A DNA stretch of 64,000 nt from Fratercula arctica. Taxonomy: Eukaryota > Chordata > Aves > Charadriiformes > Alcidae. The stretch is from positions 55,534,730 to 55,598,729 of the forward strand of contig CANTUZ010000026.1 in the NCBI GenBank assembly GCA_947846985.1, given 5' to 3'. The translations under genes and the position numbers were made by a program. Shown here in pieces: positions 1 through 9,900 of this stretch. The notes beneath the pieces are model-generated. The model worked only from the letters and a program-made list of their open reading frames with translations. It made no database searches and was not told the origin of the DNA. Each line of letters begins with the position of its first letter. Within the stretch, counting starts at the first letter, position 1.

Positions 1-80
1 TTCAAACCAACTTCAGTTGACTTTCAATATTTTTCTCCACAATTAATTCTGCTACCATGCTTTGGAAAATCTGACAAAAT

Positions 81-123
81 GTCAATAATTAGATGCCAAC
101 CAGTCAATAATTAGATGCCAACA
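81..123. repeat. Tandem duplication of a 22-bp unit
   Basis: The unit beginning GTCAATAATTAGATGCCAAC occurs twice head to tail (81-102 and 103-123), the second copy one base shorter. It lies in intron 2 and has no visible function. Replication slippage is the simplest explanation. Confidence 0.9.
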
Positions 124-929
124 GTTGTGTGAAATTTGGCAGCTTCACCTTGCAAGTGTGCAGGCAAATATTTTATTTGGTGTCAATCCACGTATGTTCC
201 CTCTCCATCACTTTCAGTTTGGGTTTTGACTTTTGAGTAAGTCCAAACAGGCAAATGAATAAGCAGTCCAAATTTCCACATTTTACCTAGTTTCACTTCA
301 TGACCATGCAAATAAAAACCAGACAGACAGACCTTCATGAATCAACAATGGAACGAGTTAGATGCTCAAATTCGGAAAGAAATACAAGAAAACATCTATT
401 GTGACTGTGGTGATTTACACCCATCTAGCCACCCAAAAAACCCAGGGTCATGGTGACGTTAACTCTCCTTAGCGCCATTACTGTTTGTATTCTATATTTT
501 GTAATGTGCTGCAGGCGTGTGAATTTATGATGCTATATAAAGGCCCAAAATGAGAATAAAAGTAGTAATAATTGGTTTTGGTTTAAATCCTGTCAGCATT
601 TTACATCATCCCAGCTGCTCTCTACTCTTTCCATCCACCCCCAAGTATCTTGGAATCGCAGCTCACCAGATCACCACTACTGTTGTCAGTGTGCCCAGTT
701 CTGGTTCCTTACCTGGTAGAAAGCATGACTGATCTGAGAGAAATTATAGCAGGTGAAATTTGTTTTAAATAAGGGAGGTATGCCACAGAAGTAATAACCA
801 TTCAAAAGGTCTGACTGCATTAACATTTATGCTGAGAATATACTCATTGTGTACTTCTATGGAGGAACTTAAAGGAAAAAGAGGTATGGAGTCCCAAATC
901 CAACTAACTACAGGTTCCACATACGGGCA

Positions 930-1510
930 GTTGTGAGGTAGAGAAAAAAGGCCAAAGAAATGAGAGAAAAGGAATAATGAAGATGAGAAAGCAGGCATAA
1001 GATATTGGTAGAAGTAGGAAAGACAGAACAGTCTGAAAACTGAGAGCTAGAGGACAAGTAAGATAACACAGATGAGAAAGATAACTTTAGAATATAGGAT
1101 GGGAATGATGAACAAATGGATTACAGAAGGACTGAAGGAGAGATGATGATACAGTGAAAAGGAAGGAGGGTGAGCATGGAGGTAACTAATTACAGGCACA
1201 CACTGAAAACCAAGATAAAACTAGGGATGGAGATGAGAAAAGTTGATGAAAGAATGACGTAAGAATAAAAATGAGATCCACAAAGGAAAGGTATGGGACT
1301 GGGGGACAAAAGTGTATCTGGAAATGGGACAAAGAACACCAAAACTTTACAGGACAAAGGCACAAGTAGGATTTGAGAAAAATTATGAGTGGGATAATAA
1401 AAGCATGAATGGCAAAATGGTTAAAAATAAGGATAAGTACAGAGGTAGGACCCAAAAGGATATGAAACAAAGGCTAGGGAAGACCTCAGGAAAGGGACAG
1501 GAGTGAAAAG
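930..1510 (+). other. Long purine-rich (GA-rich) intronic stretch
   Basis: The plus strand is strongly biased to A and G for nearly 600 bases, with runs such as GAGAAAAAAGG and GGAAGGAGGG. The sense strand of ADAMTS19 is therefore pyrimidine-rich here, just downstream of exon 2. It is not a clean microsatellite and I recognise no transposon in it. A minus-strand open frame at 1186-1470 is a by-product of this composition. Confidence 0.6.
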
Positions 1511-1575
1511 CAGCAGATGAAGCTGACACTTGGATGGAGACCCTGGTGCTACCCCTGCATGCAAGGTCATCTTAC

Positions 1576-2186
1576 CAATCCACCACAGGTACTGAAGGAG
1601 GCGAAGGAGCCCGGGTAGCGGAGGACAGCACCACTGTAGTAACAAGCTCTCTCAGGTTGTGACTGTGCAGCACCAGGTGGGCTTTTGCCTTCACCCCCGA
1701 GCCGCTCTTCCACAGCAAAACCAGGAGCCAGGAAGCGGCTGTCCCTCTTGAGCAGCAGGTAGAGCTCCTGAGCAAAAGCCGGGATCCTCAGCAGCACCTC
1801 ATCTCCATCTTCTGCTGGAGGTGGCGGTGGTGGGGATGGTGGTGGTGGCAACTGAGACGCAGCACCAGACCCCTGGGGCAGGGGGGACCAGTGGTAAAAC
1901 TCCTGAGACTCATACTCATCCTCAGTGTCCTCTTCTTCTGCCGCCTGCCCCACAGCCTGCGCCTGCCCCTCCACCGAGGAGGAGACTGAACGCACCTCCC
2001 GGGAACTGCCAGCCACTGGGTTAGGTGTGACGGGATTGCTGAGGGTGCTGCTCCGGTTCCCACAGCTGGGGTCAGCACTGCAGCCCCCACCACCACCGCT
2101 GCCACCCGCCGGCTCCTGCTGGCCCCTGCTCCACAGCGCAGGGAAGACGATCTCCCACTCCTCAGTTTCTTCTGAAGCGTGGAGAC
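1576..2186 (-). CDS. ADAMTS19: ADAMTS19 exon 2 (propeptide of a secreted metalloprotease)
   Basis: Exon 2 of ADAMTS19, a secreted zinc metalloprotease with thrombospondin repeats. The intron ends in ...TTCCCGCAG just before 2186 and the donor GTAAGA begins at 1575. The exon is 611 nt: 2 nt complete Gly23, then 203 codons run without a stop and end on a codon boundary. Visible blocks, numbered from the exon 1 Met: EEWEIVFPALW near 31-41, a Gly-rich linker about 50-57, AGSSREVRS about 81-89, an acidic patch 106-118, a proline run 136-146, DEVLLRIPAF 151-160, LYLLLKRDSRFLAPGF 164-179, and the M12B propeptide signature around CYYSGAVL (Cys204) to FSTCGGL (Cys223, Leu226). These match ADAMTS19 better than its closest relative ADAMTS17, mainly through AGSSREVRS and DGDEVLLRIPAF. 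This region is cut off when the protease matures. Asn66 lies in an N-R-S glycosylation sequon. Identification is from remembered family sequence. Confidence 0.93.
1817..1849 (+). repeat. GGT/GGC-rich coding repeat encoding the proline run
   Basis: A G-rich run of GGTGG and GGCGG units on the plus strand encodes the Pro-rich stretch (residues about 136-146) of ADAMTS19 exon 2 on the minus strand. It is prone to length change. The spaced GG/GGG tracts could in principle form a two-tier G-quadruplex on the non-coding strand. Confidence 0.75.
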
Positions 2187-3145
2187 CTGCGGGAAGGCCA
2201 GCAGATGCTTTAAGTCAGTGAAGCACCAAGCTGCACACAGCGCTTGCCAGAAACCTACCCTATGCCCTCCACAACACGCTCGCCCTGGCCCCCAGCCCAC
2301 CAAGCATCCCACCCAAAATACAAAGGGCTCCATTTGGCCCTTTCATCCTGTCCTTACACACGGCAGATGGGCCAACCCCTAGAGGTCTCTGTAGCAGATC
2401 AGGGGTCTGGGACACTCCAACATCCTGGTAATCACTGAGAGAGAGCTGGAGCTCAATCTGGGCAGAAGTTGTGTTTGTACCAGTAGCTGGGGATGTTCTT
2501 CACGACCACCACCTCTATGCAAGGAGAGCTGCACAAACCTTTCATCACTTAGACAAAGTGGCAACTTTTTCACACCACTAAAATGTTATTTGAGCAGGGA
2601 AAACCTGAACAAAAAATTTGAAAATTTCAACCTTGTTCTCAGCCTGTTTTGCAAGTCCCGCTATGATTTCAGGAGTGCAGCGAAACACACACAACACACA
2701 CCACGGCCGCACATTTGCGAGCGCACGAACAAGTGGCAGATGCATGCATACGCTGTAGCGTCATTATCACTACAATCAAGCAGAACTATAATCACTACTT
2801 AGCGATGTCTGCGTATCACACGCACCATACTACCACTTAACCAAGATTCCCCACGCGCCAGCATTACGTTTATAAACATGGGAGCCCACACGACCTCCGC
2901 CAGCCCGCGACAGAAGGCAGTTCTAGTAACACATTCGTCCCACACACGCTGAGATGACACGGCAGCGCATGAAAATCGGCGTCCCGCACCGACGGGCGCG
3001 CTGCCACGCATCGATCAGCCAGTACCTGATCCCCCACCGGCTACAGGCGATGGGCTCGGCTGTTCAACGGGCAGGTACCGGCTACCGGCGGGGCACGGCG
3101 GCCGCCCCGGGGCTCGGCCCCGGCCCGCGGAAGGCGCGCACTTAC
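2187..3145 (-). other. ADAMTS19: ADAMTS19 intron 1
   Basis: A 959-bp intron between the signal-peptide and propeptide exons. It starts with donor GTAAGT (3145-3140) and ends with a pyrimidine-rich tract and CAG (2189-2187). Phase is 1: exon 1 ends with the first base of a Gly codon, which exon 2 completes. Its 5' third lies in the CpG island; the remainder is ordinary. Antisense open frames crossing it are not supported. Confidence 0.88.
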
Positions 3146-3212
3146 CTGCGGCCAGCCCGCTTGACAGCACGCACAGCTGGTAGAAAACGCAGCAGACGCG
3201 GCTCAGGCGCAT
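3146..3212 (-). CDS. ADAMTS19: ADAMTS19 exon 1 coding part (signal peptide)
   Basis: Encodes the first 22 residues plus the first base of codon 23. The N-terminus starts MRLSRVCCVFYQLCVL and reads as a secretory signal peptide: Arg at positions 2 and 5, a hydrophobic core with Cys, and small residues SSGLAAG as a plausible cleavage region. It resembles the start of mammalian ADAMTS19, which also begins MRL and is Cys-rich. The donor GTAAGT follows directly. I chose the ATG at 3212 because it matches that start; it has A at -3. An in-frame ATG lies 12 bases upstream at 3224 (MGGR added) with G at -3 and G at +4, so it could be used instead. Upstream frame continues open through the GC-rich 5' UTR without meaning. 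Confidence 0.88.
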
Positions 3213-3280
3213 CCTCCCGCCCATCCCCAGCGGCTCCGCGCCCGCGGGACGCCGGCAGGCAGGCAGGACGGACAGGGAGG

Positions 3281-3322
3281 GCCGTGCCGAGCCGTGCCGT
3301 GCCAAGCCGGGCCGGGCCGGGA
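3281..3322. repeat. GCCGTGCC/GCCGGGCC short tandem units in the 5' UTR region
   Basis: Irregular tandem copies of GCCGTGCC, GAGCCGTGCC and GCCGGGCC lie 70-110 bases upstream of the ATG. They are part of the CpG island and would sit in the 5' UTR or core promoter. Confidence 0.6.
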
Positions 3323-3413
3323 GCGCCGCGGAGAGCAGCCACCTGGGCGCCCGCGGAGCGGCCGCAGGCGAGGGCGAAGCGGAGGCAGCGCGGGGTGCGC
3401 AGCCCAGGGCGGC

Positions 3414-3433
3414 CGTGTGCGTGCGTGTGCGTG
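3414..3433. repeat. Alternating purine-pyrimidine run (CG/TG), Z-DNA-prone
   Basis: Twenty bases alternate pyrimidine and purine without interruption, made of CG and TG steps, inside the CpG island about 200 bp upstream of the ATG. Such runs can adopt left-handed DNA under negative supercoiling; whether this one does is unknown. Confidence 0.6.
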
Positions 3434-3550
3434 GGCGCGGGCAGGCAGGAGCGCGGCCCCTGCGCGCACACAGCGCCCGGCGGCGGGCGGGCGGCTGCGC
3501 CCCGGCGGCGGCGGCGACCGCGCTGCCCCCGCCCGCCGCTCGCCCCCACG

Positions 3551-3608
3551 GGGCGGGACGCGCCGGGCCCCGTCCCGTCCGGCCCCGCCCCGCCCCGCCC
3601 GGGCGGGC
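3551..3608. promoter_or_regulatory. GC-box cluster (Sp/KLF-type sites)
   Basis: GGGCGGG at 3551-3557, then repeated CCCCGCCC units and GGGCGGGC through 3608. This is a dense cluster about 340-400 bp upstream of the ADAMTS19 ATG. Such sites typically recruit Sp/KLF factors at CpG-island promoters; binding here is inferred. Confidence 0.6.
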
Positions 3609-3990
3609 ACCCGGCGCGGCCCCCTCTTTCCTCCACCCCCCCGCAACCCCACCGCCCTCCCGCCGCCGTGCTCCGCGGAGCGGCCAGCTGCGGCCGCGCC
3701 CCGCGGGCACCTTGCGCGGGCGCGGAGGCCGGGAGACCGCGCTTCGCACACGTCCCGGCTGGGCGGGCGCGCAGGGGGGCGCCCCGCGGTGCCGCGTCCC
3801 CGCAGCAGGACGGGCTCCTCTCGACCCCCTCGTCCTTCCGCGCAGCCTTTGCCTGCGGTTCAGGCAGCAGCAGAGATTGACCATTTCTGCCCGGTGTTGT
3901 GTGGCTTGGGTTGTTCTAAACTCCTCTTGCCCCCGCTGCGCAGCTCCCCATCACTTTCCACCCCGCCCTTGTCAGCAGAGGAGTGATTAA

Positions 3991-6900
3991 ATGAGGAGTC
4001 GTGCAAGAACTTTAAATGCTCATCTAACCATCAGCATAAACGGGCAGAAGCAACAGGTAAACGCCTCCCCCAGAAGCCTGATTTCTTATCATAACTTCGG
4101 CTGTTTTACCTACTGTTGTTGGTGTCAAAGGTGACTACTGTGCCTTAGGGGAAAGCAGGGCAATCTAGTGGGGAGAGGAAAGCCATCTGTGCTGCTAAAG
4201 GTACGCTACGAAGTTGCAAGAATTCTTTCTGAAAGTTGTATAAAATGAGAAGCAAAACAAACAAACAAAAATCACATGTTAGGGCTCCAAATAAAAAACA
4301 CGTTTAGACTCCACAGAAGCCAAATGCAGCAGGGGTTTGCCCTCTGGTGCGTTCAATAGCTGCTTGAAACCTGTGCGGCATGGGTATGTATTCTCAACTG
4401 CCTCCAAACAGTATTTTTGATTAGTTGTTTGGTTTTATAGCAAAAAGTTACCACACAGTGGTCCTTTTTTTTTTTTTTTTTTTTTTTTTCTTGGCATCTG
4501 AGCCAACTTCAGCTGAGCAAAATCAGAGGGACTTAGGAAAAACAAGATGACAGATTTACATCTTGCAGTTTAGGAAGAGGGGAGTTTTCCAGAGGCGGCA
4601 AAGTAGTATTTGCCTGATAATTAGGTTACCTTAAAAATGCATTTAAAGTGAAGCTTTGTTTCCCGAGTAAATAACAACATGCACACTAATTTGCAGTAGA
4701 ATTAGTTAATAGGCCCAATACTGCAGCCTTTCCACAGCCAAAACTCTACTTTCAGCTATTAGGAAATGCTGGAAGATGTGGTTTATAAGCTTCTGTGCAA
4801 ACGCTAGATACAAATTCTGACTGTATTTTTTTAAAAACATCTCAGAATATATAGACAAGGTGCAAAAATACCCAGAGAAAATCTTTACTTACACTGTGTA
4901 CAGTTACATCCCAAAAGATATAAACGGACAACCAGCAGGAATAAGGAAAAAAGACATGGCATGCGCATTTGCTCGTTTCAAAACTGTGAAATGCTGTAAC
5001 TGTTTTCAATCTGCTGAAGTTAAGCTAGTCCCTTTGGACCAAATTCTGCTTCTCTTATTCACATGTATAATCATACTAAAAAGACAAAAGAACTGCTTTT
5101 GTCAGTAAGGTAAGCAGAACTTGGCCTTTTCAACACAAACTGCAGGGGGTAAAGAGACTGTAAGAAGCCAATTGAGAAAGACTTTAATATGTTTGACTTT
5201 ATCACCAGCCAAAAAAGGAGGAACATTTCAAATAAGTCTCCGCGTACGAATGCAAGGCAAGCTAAAGTCAACGTGGAGCTGCAACAAATTTCTTTAGCTC
5301 ATTTTATGTTTTCTTTTTATCGTTTCAATAGTTAAACTAAAAATATAGGGGGAAGTTCTCTATGTTTAACTTTGGGGAAAATACACTATAAAATAGAGCC
5401 CCTACTGGTGTTCATTAGTTTTAACAAAGAGTCTGGTCATAGGTTAATACTGGTAGACGGTATTGTAGCCCACCACATGCTAACTGTCGTCACTGTGAAA
5501 CCAGTGTAGAGAAGTCTATGTCTAAAAGAATAAGAATTAGAAAAAAACCAAAACAATGCTTTCATACTGCAATTATTTTGCAGAGGGAATAATATTGTAT
5601 CCACATGTACTGCACAAAAGACTTTATTTCCTTAATCACAAAGCCACCAAAATTCTTTGCAAAATAGTTTTTATTTTACAGAACATACTGCACGCGGGAT
5701 AGTATTAGCTATGCCTTCATAAAATTGGAAGAAATAGTATCTTCAAACTCAATATAGGGTAAAATGAAAAGAAACAGTTTGCTCCCGTAGATTCCTAAAA
5801 CTGTGCTTCCTGTCTGAAAGGTCTAAGCCTTTTGGCATTCTAAGGGACTCGTGCGGAATCACAAATGCATTAAGTAAGGAACGTGTTGATTTGTAAAGTA
5901 TAACAATGATCCAGACCATTTCACTGACGTGAGAAAAAAATTTCAGAAAATGAGGTAAAGAATGTGTCCTCATCAGTCCTTCCTGATTGAGATAAGTCAG
6001 CTTAATTTTGTTGAAATCAATAGAGACTTGGCAATTTCCTCTCTTTTAGTCCTCCCTGATGTTAAATATACAGAATTGTGCCATCGATCCCTGCGGGGCT
6101 GGCAGGGTAAGGGCTCTCTCAGGCCACACCACAGGCTGACTTCTCATTCCAAGATCATTCATGATAGTGCCCCCATCACTGGTGACATGCCATAGACATG
6201 AAGCTGTGGATGTTTCTTTTCAGCCTCCACATCGCTCACCACTATGGTTTCATCTAAATCTGTGCTGCAGTTACTGTCTTACCATACGTGAGCAAGCGCA
6301 GAATTTTCCCCCCATCACATAGTGAATCTGTTTCAGCGATTTAATTCTGTGGGTTCAGATAAGTATGAACAAATCATACTGTTGAATGTCAGTTCTGGCA
6401 ATACAGACACCGCCACCAGTCAGGGACTTTCCTTGGTTTATTTTTTCTTTTTACTTAATCATCTAACTGTAAAAGCTATCAAGTTCATACATTCAAAAGT
6501 GATTTAAAATTACCTCAGCTTTACAATATATACAACATTGCCTCAAGTAATTGTTACCAAAAAACCCCAAACCTTTAATCCACTTCACAGGGAAATAGTT
6601 GTTAATTATTTGTGCATACGCTTTATATATATATGATTGATGATATCATTGATTTTTTTAAAATCTTTGAGTACATTTGTTTCAAATTTTTACAACTTAA
6701 CAAAATACGCTAGATGAATGGAAAAAATCTACTCTGTTTTGAATGGTGCTTACTACCTTGAGGCCACATATCATATGACAGTTGAGATTAGAAACAGAAA
6801 CTCACATCTTCCTGTTTCTAGGGTGCTTTGCAAATGTTATCTCAGTATAAATAAACTTGTTTAAAGGCAGATTGAAGTATTTTGTTGGGTTTTTTTTTAG

Positions 6901-9900
6901 CTGCGAGATCTTTGTGAACCGATTCAAATTTTCTCCACTTAAGTGTGAATGAAATGAGGTTTTTTCCATTTTAGAAAATGTTGTGTTCCCTGTCCCTTCA
7001 ACTGAACAGTGAATTTCCACTGCCTGTTAGCTCACGGACTCTGAATGTTTAGTCTGTAATTCTATACTGTTATTTACATGCTCAAAATGAAGGGTTTATT
7101 TAAAATGTATGTATTTAAGACCACTTCAAACAACTTCTCTTTAGCAGATCTTGCTTCAGAGCAAATCTCACAGTTACATCTAAACTCAATAGTACAATCA
7201 GATGACCTGCAGAGTAAGATGTGTGTCGAGCTATTGTGAACTTAATACCTCTGCTGGTTTGGAGTACAAAAAAAATTTAAAAGTGCAAAGCTAAGCTCAT
7301 AGCAGCTCAATGTTGTTATGCTACACCACCAGTTTTTGTGGTCCTTTTGAGTTCAGGTAATTCAGTGAAATTTACTCCGAAGTCACAGTTGTTACCTTGT
7401 GAGTTAGTTCACAAAGTTATAATAGGAAATTGATTGAGATCTTTGTGGATGGTACCTGTAGGTAAAAATACGCATTCAACACACTCTTTGTATGGAATGT
7501 TTGCCAAAGTCACCATTTAACCAGAATTTACTTTCACAACTCTTTTATTATACTCTTTTCATTTGGCCACTTTTTTTTTTTTTTCCTCAGAAAAATTGGT
7601 ACGAGGCAATTGTTGGCAATTTGACAGAAAGCTGAATCTGTACAATGGAAAGTAGCAGAGTGCTCTACTCAAGTTGAAGCCATTTAAAAGAGAGCAAGGC
7701 TCTGTCTGTGAACCTTACAATTTGCCAAGCTAACGTCTCCCACAAAGAGGATCTGCCTCAAATTTCTAAACCGGAAATCATCTATCAAGCAAATATATCA
7801 CTTGATCAGTTATGGGGAAAAGGCTAATCCAGAATGACTAACAAATAGTTGCCATTTTTGGAAAACCTTAAAAGAACAAGACTTCAAATTTGAAACCCGC
7901 AAATCACCTGTTGGAGGGAAAAAAAAAAAAAAAGTGCTAATGTGGGAGAAAGCTTGTCTGAGGCAGAAATCGGATCTCTCACTTTTGAACATAAAAAGTA
8001 AGTTAAACCAACACAAGAAAAAACATAATAGGTTCTTAAAAAAACCCTAAACACAGATTCCCTCCCCCGACTTTAAAACTCTGCCTGTGGGTAGTGACTC
8101 AGTTAGTAAGGTTTCTTTTGTACATAAAGGACTTCAAAGCTCTGCCTGATTTCTGCCAATACAAAAGCAAATCCATCAAAATTCTGAGCTGCTCTTCACA
8201 TTCAGACAACTTAAGAAGAAAGTCTATTTGCTGAATTTTCAAGAGCATGAAAAGAACATCCTTCTGAGTTTCTTCCTAATTAAGAAGGTGGCAAAGGACA
8301 GCTTAATTTGCATTTCAGGAGATAGCTGAGAGTTGTGAATACACAAACATCCAAACAAGTGCAGAGATCTATCTAAAAACTTCTATCTCTAACCAGAGAA
8401 AAGGCAAAAAATAACAATTCAGGGCCCTGTGTGGCATTGTGAATCTCTGATAACAATTATTTCCATTGACAATAAAAACATACTTGCTTTGATTCTGAAA
8501 AAAAATTAATTTTTTTAAAGAATTAGGTGAAAGAATGGTAGAAAAAAATGGCATATCCATAATAAAAAATAATTTGGAAACAGTAACAGTTTAATTAGTC
8601 TATCCTTTAGAGTTTTGTCGTTTGTAATTTCAAAACTTTGTTATTCAAAAGCTAAAGCAGATAAAGGCACTAGTTTTTAAGAATTTTTGAGATTGCCTTT
8701 TGGGTCAGATCTTCAGTAAGAATTAAGGTTCCAACACTTCCATGGTTTATATGCATGCCCGAATTTAGAAGAGTAATCCTTTTGAGGTCAGTGTGTATAA
8801 TCTTAAATTTGTTGTTTTATAGGTGCTATTGAAACCTTGTTCCAATCTTTATAAAACTCTGCCTGTACTCAACAGCATGTACAATTTACCATGGAAAACA
8901 GTGTATCACTATTGCAGTCATAGGGTGTAGAAAAGATGCTATAGCACAGACTACTTATGGAAAATGCATTCGCATTATTAATTAACACTGCATGGTTCTT
9001 CTTGACAGTTACATTTTAAAATAATACAGTAAGCTTGTCTTAAAATAGTCATGTCTTCAAAATAGAAATACTGTTTACAACTGTATTATAATTTGTAAAT
9101 GTATATGAGAACATGGAAATATTAACTACTGGGAAAAAAGCAGTAATGGAAAATATCCTTAAAATAGCATGATGGACATGAATTCTCATAGTGGAGGGAA
9201 ATGTCTCTCTGAAATAAAGATAATGAAACTGACAACTCTGCCAAACTGTAAGAGCAGATTAGAAGATCAAACAAATTTTGCATCATCAAAATTGGTGGAA
9301 AATTAGAGTTCTGCTTCATGTTGGAAAATTATCCCATTTGTGACTGTAGCACTTATATTTTTAAAAAATCTAGCCTCTTTAATTTATATCAGAAACAAAT
9401 TCAGGCAACTGGCTAGTCTCCTTCGTCCTCTCCCTACTCACATGTCCCCACACTAAAAGGCGGTGGGGACAGCAGGCAGGAACACAAGCTGTACAAAGAA
9501 GGAAAGCGATTGGCAGGAACTACAAACATCTGGGACTGGTTGCAAAACTCTATGGCGTTTATCATCAAACAAAAATAATTTTCAACTACATTAGATTATT
9601 AGTGAATGCTAGGTAGATGTCTGCTATGTTTAAACCAGTAGTTTAAAAGATTCTATAAGCCGTAGTTATCACAATGCTACTAGGCAGCCGGTCTGTTTCA
9701 GAATTTATTCTGATTTTATGCAGAGAAATGGAGCAATCATGTTGTGATTTGTACAGTGAGTTAAAAACACCTTTCTATTACTTACATACACAGTTCAAAT
9801 GGCTGAGTGGTATTACTATCATGGTAATACTATCATAATGTGTTTACACCATTTTAGCGACAGAAAAAAGCCAGAAAAACTTTTTTTTTTCCTTTCTTTT

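Larger units (their letters stand above)
1..1575 (-). other. ADAMTS19: ADAMTS19 intron 2 (5' part, continues off the left edge)
   Basis: This stretch follows the exon 2 donor (minus strand GTAAGA, bases 1575-1570). I looked for the next expected exon, the end of the propeptide and the furin-site region, on the minus strand and did not find it. Short open frames here show no family resemblance and look like chance. Contents are a 22-bp tandem duplication near the left edge and a long purine-rich stretch at about 930-1510. Calling it intron follows from the exon 2 boundary and the open reading phase after it. Confidence 0.8.
2880..3990 (-). promoter_or_regulatory. ADAMTS19: CpG island and presumed ADAMTS19 promoter
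   Basis: GC content and CpG density rise abruptly here and peak between about 3030 and 3880, in contrast to the AT-rich flanks. The island covers intron 1 start, exon 1 and upstream DNA. I see GC boxes but no convincing TATA box placed for the minus strand, so a dispersed CpG-island start upstream of 3224 is the likely arrangement. Long open frames on both strands (about 290-310 codons) arise because GC-rich DNA is poor in stop codons; they have Arg/Pro/Ala/Gly-only composition and are not genes. The exact transcription start cannot be read from sequence. Confidence 0.8.

Noticed and set aside
1788..2333. 181-codon minus-strand frame overlapping ADAMTS19 exon 2
   Set aside because: Alternate frame of exon 2; it crosses the acceptor and does not carry propeptide motifs. 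The frame ending at 1576 with CYYSG and STCGG is the real one.
1821..2382. Plus-strand frames opposite exon 2
   Set aside because: Antisense shadows of a coding GC-rich exon, with Pro/His-rich low-complexity sequence.
2954..3986. Long open frames of 164-308 codons on both strands in the CpG island
   Set aside because: Stop codons are rare in GC-rich DNA. The predicted proteins consist mostly of Arg, Pro, Ala and Gly, overlap each other on both strands and cross the ADAMTS19 splice sites. Only the MRLSRV segment is kept, as exon 1.
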